NCBI RefSeq assembly: GCF_938018035.1
Contig: NZ_CALIJF010000198.1
Span: 1-6,280, forward strand
DNA length: 6,280 bases
From: an uncultured Campylobacter sp.
GTDB lineage: Bacteria; Campylobacterota; Campylobacteria; Campylobacterales; Campylobacteraceae
Reading direction: 5' to 3'
Shown here: positions 1 to 5,073 of the stretch, piece after piece
Position numbering within the stretch: position 1 is the stretch's first letter
Layout: each line of letters begins with the position of its first letter
The notes under the pieces: model-generated
What the model saw: only the letters and a program-made list of their open reading frames with translations
What the model was told of the DNA's origin: nothing
Database searches by the model: none
Program-made: the position numbers and the translations under genes

Positions 1-2
1 AG

Positions 3-71
3 CCTTACCATGGTGCGAACTTAAAAATTTCATACTCACGATACATTTATGAGAGCATAAGGCTAGCATAA
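3..71 (+). CDS. Possible C-terminal tail of an upstream ORF (partial)
   Basis: A reading frame is open from the window edge (codons from position 3) to TAA at 69-71. It gives a 22-residue tail beginning PYHGANLKIS and ending ESIRLA. It is followed at once by the promoter-like box of the next gene. Frame 2 is also open, to about 52, so chance is a real possibility. If genuine, it would be the end of a gene just upstream of the two AT-rich small genes. The function cannot be told from 22 residues. Confidence 0.2.
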   Translation, partial: PYHGANLKISYSRYIYESIRLA

Positions 72-82
72 ATTATCGAGGG

Positions 83-109
83 TATAATAAAATTAAAATT
101 TTAGGAGGA
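83..109 (+). promoter_or_regulatory. -10 box and strong Shine-Dalgarno of the 153-aa gene
   Basis: TATAAT at 83-88 matches the sigma-70 -10 consensus exactly. AGGAGGA at 103-109 lies 4 nt before the ATG at 114. The predicted start point is near 95, giving a very short leader. No good -35 is visible, which is usual for Campylobacter sigma-70 promoters. Confidence 0.55.
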
Positions 110-113
110 AGCG

Positions 114-575
114 ATGGCTTTTGAAAACGCAATCATCACTAAAAAGGATGATGAGAAGTATGGATTGAGCGCTCTATATGGTAAGTATAATTATGGAGTA
201 AAGTTGCCAAATCTAAATTTTACAATAGATAGGCAATTAGATTGCTGGCTTTTAAAAATTTATAGCTTTCCAGATCCAAATTATGACAGAGCTGTTTTAT
301 CAAAGTCTTTATGGATTTTGCATTATAATAATAGAAATATAGAAATTATGCTGGACTATAATTTTGATATTGATAGCACAATAAGTCCAAAGAAATTTCA
401 TCGTATTTGGAAAGTCTTAGGGTTAAAGTCTAGTTTAAATTCCAAAGCACAAATGCAAAATATTTTTCACTTATTGCAGAAAAGTTTAGAAGCTTATGGC
501 GATTATGATGCGTGGCAATCGGATCCAAACTATACAATGGAACTACAAGACTTAACCTATAAAAAGGAGGAATAA
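114..575 (+). CDS. Hypothetical soluble 153-aa protein, immunity-like in style
   Basis: I do not recognise the family. The ATG at 114 follows a near-ideal Shine-Dalgarno. No signal peptide or membrane segment is visible. Residues about 36-83 alternate hydrophobic and polar residues, with aromatic positions W45 and W67, and look like beta strands. Residues about 92-128 look helical. The C-terminus is acidic and polar and ends in KKEE. The gene is markedly AT-rich: the line at 301-360 has 14 G/C of 60, against 27-28 of 60 in sampled lines of the porin and htpG genes. It is followed after 1 nt by a second small ORF with its own AGGAGG. A small, soluble, AT-rich protein in a short cassette fits the orphan immunity proteins of polymorphic toxin systems, but this is inference from style only. 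The coding call is solid; the function is unknown. Confidence 0.8.
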   Translation: MAFENAIITKKDDEKYGLSALYGKYNYGVKLPNLNFTIDRQLDCWLLKIYSFPDPNYDRAVLSKSLWILHYNNRNIEIMLDYNFDIDSTISPKKFHRIWKVLGLKSSLNSKAQMQNIFHLLQKSLEAYGDYDAWQSDPNYTMELQDLTYKKEE

Positions 576-576
576 A

Positions 577-768
577 ATGGTGTTTGTTGCAGAGCGTATT
601 CCAAAAGGAATTTTAAATGTGCCTGGAATAAGAGGGTCTGTAATGATGCACCTAAAAAAAATATCCAAGTCGCGCTTTCGTATCAAAAGATTTAAAACGC
701 TAGAAAGGTATATTTCTTGTAATTATAAGGAAATTTCTAAAATTCTTATAAATTTAAAATTCCTATAA
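577..768 (+). CDS. Hypothetical 63-aa strongly basic protein, possibly a gene remnant
   Basis: The ATG at 577 lies 1 nt after the stop of the 153-aa gene. It is preceded by AGGAGG at 565-570 inside that gene's end, so the two are probably co-transcribed and translationally coupled. The N-terminal 24 residues are fairly hydrophobic with glycine and proline. The rest is lysine- and arginine-rich: 15 K/R against 3 D/E in the whole protein. C48 is the only cysteine. I recognise no family. It could be a small nucleic-acid- or membrane-interacting protein. It could also be the N-terminal stub of a longer gene cut off where the AT-rich patch ends; no continuation is visible in other frames after 768. 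Translation is well supported by the ribosome site; intactness is uncertain. Confidence 0.55.
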   Translation: MVFVAERIPKGILNVPGIRGSVMMHLKKISKSRFRIKRFKTLERYISCNYKEISKILINLKFL

Positions 769-924
769 AGCGCGCAGAATAAAATCCTCGTCAAAATTTC
801 AACGCCCAAGCTTTATTTAAATTTCGGTACGTCAAACTCTGCGGCGAAATTTTAGATAAATTTCACCTCCATTTCATTTAAAATTCAAGAGCATGTTTAA
901 ATTTAAGGAGCTAGGATGAAACAT
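769..924. other. Non-coding junction, no gene seen
   Basis: This stretch lies between the AT-rich cassette and the hairpin cluster downstream of the porin. It is full of AAATTT-type words, has no long ORF on either strand, and contains no tRNA-like or repeat structure that I can see. AAGGAG at 905-910 precedes a 17-codon ORF (916-969) that I treat as doubtful. Confidence 0.5.
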
Positions 925-950
925 TTATCAAGCGCGAGCCCGCTTGATAA
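925..950. other. 10-bp perfect hairpin downstream of the porin
   Basis: TTATCAAGCG (925-934) pairs perfectly with CGCTTGATAA (941-950) around a 6-nt loop. Neither strand has a T-run directly after the stem, so it is not a clear intrinsic terminator. It could be a backup end signal for plus-strand transcripts of the small cassette, or a processed 3' structure. Confidence 0.45.
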
Positions 951-1033
951 TGCAGATGAGAAAGAGTAAATTTTTCGGGTTTAACGCCCTTTTTGCGTTA
1001 TATACGAGGCAAAATAATGCAGATAAGAAAGAG
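947..1033 (+). repeat. Pair of 20-bp direct repeats flanking the porin 3' region
   Basis: The copies are at 947-966 and 1014-1033. They share ATAATGCAGAT, then one variable base (G at 958, A at 1025), then AGAAAGAG, so 19 of 20 positions match. They are 67 bp apart start to start. Copy 1 overlaps the right arm of the 925-950 hairpin; copy 2 overlaps the left arm of the porin terminator. The origin is unknown; a local duplication or a recombination scar near the AT-rich patch is possible. Confidence 0.7.
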
Positions 1034-1052
1034 CGGAAATACTCCGCTCTTT
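1028..1052 (-). terminator. Rho-independent terminator of the porin gene
   Basis: AAAGAGCGGA (1028-1037) and TCCGCTCTTT (1043-1052) form a perfect 10-bp stem with a 5-nt loop, 6 nt beyond the porin stop. Read on the minus strand, the stem ends in CTTT and continues into a pyrimidine-rich tail (CTTATCTGC). Confidence 0.75.
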
Positions 1053-1058
1053 AAAATT

Positions 1059-2450
1059 TTAGTTGCCGCTTAGATCAAATTTATACGCAGCTTGCAACCA
1101 TATCTCGTTCTCGTCAAACTTCCTATTTACGCCGCTAGCGTAGTGGTCGCTTCTCTCAAGCGCAGTGTAGGTTACGCCCAAGCTTAGCCCCTTAACGGCC
1201 TTAGGAGCGTAGTTTGCCGTTACCGCCCAGCCCTCTACGTCCATGCTGGTGCCGACCTTTTGGCCCGCAGCCCCGCTAGCATTGATATTATTCGTGCCGC
1301 CTACTCTGTCTTGATCGCCTTTTACGTAGTGTAGCGCAGTTTTGAAGCCGTCCAAGCCGATAGCGCCGAAGTTGTAATCAAGCACGATCTTGTGCGTATC
1401 CATACCCGCATATCCTGTGAAGACGAACGGACCTCTAATAGGCAGCGCGGTGTATGATCCCGGGCCGTTGCCGACGCCTAAAATAACGGCATCATCATCG
1501 CTAACGGTCGTATAGGCATACGATAGACCGAATCCAAAAAACTCGCTAACCGAGACTCTTGCGCCGAACATATCGCCGTCAAGCCTTCTTGGCTCCAGCC
1601 CTCCGTCCACGCGCGAGCCTTTGTAGTTAAGATCAAATCCCAGCTTCAAAACCTCGCCTACCGGCACTTTTACATTCGCCTCGGCAAGATACAAGCTAAC
1701 GTCGCCGTCCTTTAACGCGTTAGCGGGTTTTACGTCCGTTACCGCTGCGTAAGCGCCAGTTAAAGTAGCATAAGGCAAGGATTTGTTTTGAACGTATGCG
1801 GAGAAGATATTTTCAAATTTTACGGCGACCGGACCAGTCATATTGCCTAGAATCACCCTATCTTTAAACAAAGGAGCTTTTCCTTCGCCTGCAGGAGCGC
1901 CCATAGCGGTTTTACTCCTTCCTTGGAATTTATAAAACCATCCGCCCCACAATGTAGTATCGGGGATATCTTTATTGGATATCGCTACGCCCTCGAAAGC
2001 CTCTTTAAACGCTCTCGTATAGTTGCCCGCAACGAGCGGAGTAACGACATATTGTCTACCCGCTTTTATATCGGTATTTCCTATGCCGTATCCTAGGTAT
2101 AATTCCGATAATACCGCACCCTTGGTATACCACTCCTTATCGTAGGCGATCTTATTGCTTGAGCCTACGCGATACGGCATCAACCAGCCTTGCCCAGTAA
2201 GCCCTATTCTAAAGCCGTAAAGAGGATCGGTGACATATCCGAGCTCAAGACCCACGCCGAATGCCTCGTAGTCGTTATCGCCCGTAGCTGCCTCGCCTCT
2301 ATTATCTACGGTTTTATTGGCGTAAGTGGTCTTTACCGTTCCGCCAAGCTTACCGTTAGTGATCGCCTCGGCTACGCTATCCGCCGCGCTTAGCGAAGAT
2401 AGCGCACATGCGCAAACCGCCGCAGCTAAACTTAGTTTGATGAGTTTCAT
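1059..2450 (-). CDS. Outer-membrane porin, OprD / Campylobacter major outer membrane protein type
   Basis: 463 aa. It starts with a classic Sec signal peptide (MKLIKLSL, then an Ala/Cys/Leu core), with likely cleavage after A22 or A23. The mature part shows alternating beta strands rich in Gly, Tyr and Phe. The stretch at about 115-180 (ELYLGYG, NTDIKAGRQ at 125-133, a TPL turn, FEGVAISNKDI) is typical of OprD-family porins, where strands and turns carry NT-x-K-x-GRQ and FEGV. The role is passive uptake of small solutes across the outer membrane, and it is usually a major surface protein in Campylobacter. The length fits the family (roughly 400-460 aa). The start is supported by AAAGGAGA a few nt upstream. 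The last residues are YKFDLSGN, not a terminal Phe, so the final strand seems to end three residues earlier. It has its own promoter and terminator, so it is monocistronic. Substrate specificity cannot be read from the sequence. Confidence 0.9.
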   Translation of the reverse strand: MKLIKLSLAAAVCACALSSLSAADSVAEAITNGKLGGTVKTTYANKTVDNRGEAATGDNDYEAFGVGLELGYVTDPLYGFRIGLTGQGWLMPYRVGSSNKIAYDKEWYTKGAVLSELYLGYGIGNTDIKAGRQYVVTPLVAGNYTRAFKEAFEGVAISNKDIPDTTLWGGWFYKFQGRSKTAMGAPAGEGKAPLFKDRVILGNMTGPVAVKFENIFSAYVQNKSLPYATLTGAYAAVTDVKPANALKDGDVSLYLAEANVKVPVGEVLKLGFDLNYKGSRVDGGLEPRRLDGDMFGARVSVSEFFGFGLSYAYTTVSDDDAVILGVGNGPGSYTALPIRGPFVFTGYAGMDTHKIVLDYNFGAIGLDGFKTALHYVKGDQDRVGGTNNINASGAAGQKVGTSMDVEGWAVTANYAPKAVKGLSLGVTYTALERSDHYASGVNRKFDENEIWLQAAYKFDLSGN

Positions 2451-2494
2451 TCGAAATCTCCTTTCATAAAGATTTACAAATATTTATAAAATGA

Positions 2495-2500
2495 ATTATA
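2495..2500 (-). promoter_or_regulatory. -10 box of the porin promoter
   Basis: On the minus strand TATAAT lies at 2500-2495, preceded by TTTGA. The predicted start is near 2488, giving a leader of about 38 nt with AAAGGAGA just before the ATG at 2450. At 17-bp spacing the -35 position (2518-2523, TCGCAA) is a poor match, as is common in Campylobacter. Confidence 0.6.
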
Positions 2501-2810
2501 TCAAACAATCTCGCTGTTTGCGATAAAAAAGGGGTAAATTTAAAATAAGATTACGCAACTTTGTAAAGATTAAATTAATGAATAGTGAAATTTATCGCCC
2601 GATTTATGATTTTATGATTTGACGGATATTTTCGGCTTGCGTCCCGACCTCAACTAGCGGATAAAAGCGATCAAAATTTTAAAATTTCCAAAACGCCAAA
2701 CTGAGCCGCCAGATAAAATTTTACCGAAATCAAAAGATGAAATTTCGCCGCTTTTAAATTTTAAAATTTAAAAAGCTCGTGAAGCTTGCCCGCCGAAATT
2801 TCTCTTTAAA
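2501..2810. other. Intergenic region between porin and htpG, no gene seen
   Basis: No convincing ORF or RNA gene on either strand. It contains an exact tandem 8-mer TTTATGAT at 2603-2618. It also has a 22-bp perfect AT palindrome at 2752-2773 (TTTTAAATTTT and its complement), nested between GAAATTTCG (2739-2747) and CGAAATTTC (2794-2802). The rest is AAATTT-rich spacer. Confidence 0.5.
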
Positions 2811-2844
2811 TTTAAAACGCGGCTACATAGATATATGCAGCCGC
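2811..2844 (-). terminator. Rho-independent terminator of htpG
   Basis: GCGGCT (2819-2824) pairs with AGCCGC (2839-2844). After one A-C mismatch, CATA (2826-2829) pairs with TATG (2834-2837) around a GATA loop. On the minus strand the stem is followed by GTTTTAAATTT. It lies 42 nt past the htpG stop. Confidence 0.75.
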
Positions 2845-2886
2845 ACAGAATTTGGGTAGCAGATCGAAGCTCTAAATTTAGATAAT

Positions 2887-4728
2887 CTACAGAGCCTTTA
2901 CGATCAGCTCGTTTACGTTTTTAATAAACCCGCTCGGATTTTCAAGCTCCTGCCCCTCGCTAAGGCGCGCCAGATCGTAGATTATTTCAGAAACTTGCGG
3001 CAGCATTAGTTTATCGGCCTGCAGCTTTTTGATGATCTCGTGATCCGCGTTGATCTCCAAAATCGGCCTTACGGGCGGCAGATTGCGGTTTCCCATCTGC
3101 TTAAGCAGCTGCTGCGTCGCAAAATCGGGATCGTTCTCGTCAAAAACAAGGCAGGAAAGCGAGCCGCTTAGACGCGATGAAATTTTAACGTCCTTGACGC
3201 GTTCGCCTAAAATTTCTTTGATCTTTGCGGCGATTTCTTTGGCTTGCGGCGTCGCGGCATCGTCGCTTACAGCTTCTTGCTTGATCGAAGTCGCATTTTT
3301 AACCGGCGTCTTATCAAACTCAAAAACGCCAGGCATCACGATCGTATCGATCTCATCGTCGCAGAGCAGCACCTCCGTGCCCTCGGCGTTAAATTTCTCG
3401 ATCAGAGGTGAGCTTTTAAGCATCGCGGCACTGTTTCCCGCGATATAATAGATCTCTTTTTGCTCCGCGCCCATTTTTTCCTTATATTCGCCAAGAGTGA
3501 TGAGGCCGTCTCGCAGGTTTGATTTGAAAAGACAGAGCTTTAAAATTTCCTCTTTGTTTGCGCCGAAGCCGTAAAGTCCCTCTTTCAAAACTTTGCCGAA
3601 TAATTCGTAAAATTTTATGTATTTTTCGCGATCGTTCTGCAAAAGCTTCTGCAGCTCGGATAGAATTTTTTTGGCGCTTTGCTCGCGAACGTAGGCTAAA
3701 ATTCGATTTTCTTGCAAAATTTCGCGGCTTACGTTTAGCGGCAGATCCTCGACGTCCATTATGCCGCGCACGAAGCGCAGGTAGCTAGGCAGCAGCTCTT
3801 TGGCGTCGTCGGTGATGAAAACGCGCTTGACGTAGAGCTTCACGCCGCTTTGATAATCGACGCGGTATAGATCGAAGGGCTCGCTGCTCGGCACGTAAAA
3901 AAGCGTCGTGTATTCGTGCGTGCCCTCGGCCTTGGTGTGGATATAAAACAGCGGATCGCCGCTATCGTGGCTGATCTGCTTGTAAAATTCATTGTAATCG
4001 CTCGGCTTTAGACTGCTTTTTGGCAGCTGCCAAAGCGCGCTCGCGCGGTTGATCTGGACGTTTTTAACTTCGCTATGTCCCTGCTCGCCCTCTTTTTGCG
4101 CAGGCACGTATTCTTCTTTATCCATAAAGATCGGATAGGGGATGTGGTTGGAGTATTTTTTGATGATGCCTTCCAGCCTATATTCGTCCAAAAACTCCTC
4201 ATCTTTCATATGCAGGATTATCGTCGTGCCGAAGTCCTCTTTCTTCGCCTTTTCGACCATGTAGTTGCTCGCGTCGCTGCTCCATTTAAAGGCGTCCTGC
4301 GAGAGCGGCTTGCGGCTGATAACATCGATACGATCTGCAACCATAAACGCCGAATAAAACCCGACGCCGAACTGCCCGATGAGGTTGCTGTCCTTCGCCG
4401 CATCGCCGCTAAGGCTCGCCATAAAGCCCTTAGTGCCGCTGCGTGCGATAGTGCCGAGATTGCTCTCGAGCTCGGCCTCGTCCATGCCGATGCCGTTGTC
4501 GCCGATGCTTAGCGTTTTGGCCTCTTTGTCGATCTTTATATCGATGCGCGGCACATACGAAAGCGCCTTATATTCGTCGTTCGTAAGACTTAGGTAGTTT
4601 AATTTATCCAGCGCGTCGCTTGCGTTTGAGATCAGCTCGCGCAGGAAAATCTCCTTGTTTGAATAAAGCGAATGGATCATCAAATTTAGCAGATCATTCA
4701 CTTCGGTCTTAAATTTTTTCTTTGCCAT
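2887..4728 (-). CDS. htpG: Chaperone protein HtpG (bacterial Hsp90)
   Basis: 613 aa, close to the roughly 620 aa usual for bacterial HtpG. It is a cytoplasmic, ATP-dependent dimeric chaperone that remodels client proteins, in cooperation with DnaK in other bacteria. GHKL ATPase motifs are all present: the N-box with E31, N35 and D38 (ELISNASDAL); DNGIGM at 77-82; the lid and GQFGVGF at 118-124; and GTT at 167-169. The middle-domain loop LPLNVSREILQENR carries the ATP-contacting R335 and Q339. The dimerisation domain is complete to the C-terminus, with no eukaryotic MEEVD tail and only a short charged stretch near 203-224 instead of the long eukaryotic linker. The ATG at 4728 is preceded by AAGGA with 7-nt spacing. 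No truncation or frameshift is seen. The gene has its own consensus promoter with heat-shock-type operators and its own terminator, and is divergent from a Sel1-repeat gene. Confidence 0.98.
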   Translation of the reverse strand: MAKKKFKTEVNDLLNLMIHSLYSNKEIFLRELISNASDALDKLNYLSLTNDEYKALSYVPRIDIKIDKEAKTLSIGDNGIGMDEAELESNLGTIARSGTKGFMASLSGDAAKDSNLIGQFGVGFYSAFMVADRIDVISRKPLSQDAFKWSSDASNYMVEKAKKEDFGTTIILHMKDEEFLDEYRLEGIIKKYSNHIPYPIFMDKEEYVPAQKEGEQGHSEVKNVQINRASALWQLPKSSLKPSDYNEFYKQISHDSGDPLFYIHTKAEGTHEYTTLFYVPSSEPFDLYRVDYQSGVKLYVKRVFITDDAKELLPSYLRFVRGIMDVEDLPLNVSREILQENRILAYVREQSAKKILSELQKLLQNDREKYIKFYELFGKVLKEGLYGFGANKEEILKLCLFKSNLRDGLITLGEYKEKMGAEQKEIYYIAGNSAAMLKSSPLIEKFNAEGTEVLLCDDEIDTIVMPGVFEFDKTPVKNATSIKQEAVSDDAATPQAKEIAAKIKEILGERVKDVKISSRLSGSLSCLVFDENDPDFATQQLLKQMGNRNLPPVRPILEINADHEIIKKLQADKLMLPQVSEIIYDLARLSEGQELENPSGFIKNVNELIVKAL

Positions 4729-4750
4729 TATGCGGTCCTTTTTGAAAATT

Positions 4751-4777
4751 TTGGCAGATTATATCATGGAGTGCTAA
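4751..4777 (-). promoter_or_regulatory. CIRCE-like HrcA operator overlapping the htpG promoter
   Basis: On the minus strand TTAGCACTC (4777-4769) is an exact left half of the CIRCE consensus TTAGCACTC-N9-GAGTGCTAA. The right half, exactly 9 nt on, is ATCTGCCAA (4759-4751), which keeps 5 of 9 consensus bases (TGC and the final AA). The left half lies in the promoter spacer; the N9 and right half cover the -10 and start site, a natural repressor position. HrcA binding is inferred. Confidence 0.65.
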
Positions 4778-4786
4778 TCTTGTCAA
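4758..4786 (-). promoter_or_regulatory. htpG promoter with perfect sigma-70 consensus
   Basis: On the minus strand TTGACA (4786-4781) and TATAAT (4763-4758) are separated by exactly 17 nt, so both boxes match the consensus at every base. Predicted start near 4751, leader about 23 nt. A perfect -35 is unusual in Campylobacter, and such a strong promoter would be expected to need repression. Confidence 0.85.
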
Positions 4787-4799
4787 GAGAAGAATAAAT

Positions 4800-4826
4800 A
4801 AACTTGATATGAATCCTATCAAGTTT
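4800..4826. promoter_or_regulatory. HAIR-like inverted repeat, candidate HspR operator
   Basis: AAACTTGATA (4800-4809) and TATCAAGTTT (4817-4826) are perfect 10-bp complements with a 7-nt spacer. The core CTTGATA-N7-TATCAAG shares its geometry and 5 of 7 bases per half with the HspR/HAIR consensus CTTGAGT-N7-ACTCAAG. It sits between two divergent promoters, where no transcript should end, so a terminator is unlikely. Its centre is about 62 nt upstream of the predicted htpG start. Confidence 0.5.
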
Positions 4827-4911
4827 TGGAAATTTACGCGCGTTATACGTGCGCGCCCGAAGTATATGAAATTAAACCTATCCGTAGATGATACTAGCGA
4901 GAACCGATCCG

Positions 4912-4938
4912 AATTTAACGGCGCGTCTGCGTTAAATT
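4912..4938. repeat. 9-N9-9 inverted repeat upstream of the Sel1-gene promoter
   Basis: AATTTAACG (4912-4920) and CGTTAAATT (4930-4938) are perfect complements with a 9-nt spacer, ending 26 nt before the -35 of the Sel1-repeat gene. It may be an operator or merely an AAATTT-rich hairpin. A shorter GC-rich hairpin (CGCGC/GCGCG, 4837-4855) lies further upstream. Confidence 0.4.
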
Positions 4939-4964
4939 TACAAATTCTTTTTAGTCGTCGTTTT

Positions 4965-4993
4965 TTGAAAATTTCAAAATAAGATGATATAAT
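4965..4993 (+). promoter_or_regulatory. Promoter of the Sel1-repeat gene
   Basis: TTGAAA (4965-4970) and TATAAT (4988-4993) are separated by 17 nt, matching 11 of 12 consensus bases. Predicted start near 5000. It is divergent from the htpG promoter, with about 200 bp between the two -10 boxes. Confidence 0.75.
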
Positions 4994-4996
4994 CCA

Positions 4997-5031
4997 CCCG
5001 TTTTCAATGCGATTTTTATGATAAAAACGGG
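4997..5031 (+). other. Hairpin at the predicted 5' end of the Sel1-gene mRNA
   Basis: CCCGTTTT (4997-5004) pairs perfectly with AAAACGGG (5024-5031) around a 19-nt loop. The loop contains a competing TTTTTA/TAAAAA fold. The stem begins at about the predicted transcript start and ends 4 nt before the first possible TTG start (5035). It could stabilise the mRNA or hide the upstream start. No T-run follows, so it is not a terminator. Confidence 0.4.
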
Positions 5032-5073
5032 CGTTTGACTAAAACAAAATTTATCAAGCAAAAAGGATTTCAT

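Noticed and set aside
925..1052. CRISPR-like array
   Set aside because: There are only two copies of the 20-bp repeat, with unequal context and hairpins in between, no third repeat, and no cas genes in the window.
2190..2393. 67-aa plus-strand ORF inside the porin gene
   Set aside because: It is antisense to the porin N-terminus and has no features of its own.
3050..4597. Several ORFs of 61-145 aa on both strands overlapping htpG
   Set aside because: All are out-of-frame shadows of an intact, fully motif-supported htpG; none has its own ribosome site or a recognisable domain.
4800..4826. Inverted repeat read as a transcription terminator
   Set aside because: Both flanking genes are transcribed away from it, so no transcript should end there; the operator reading fits better.
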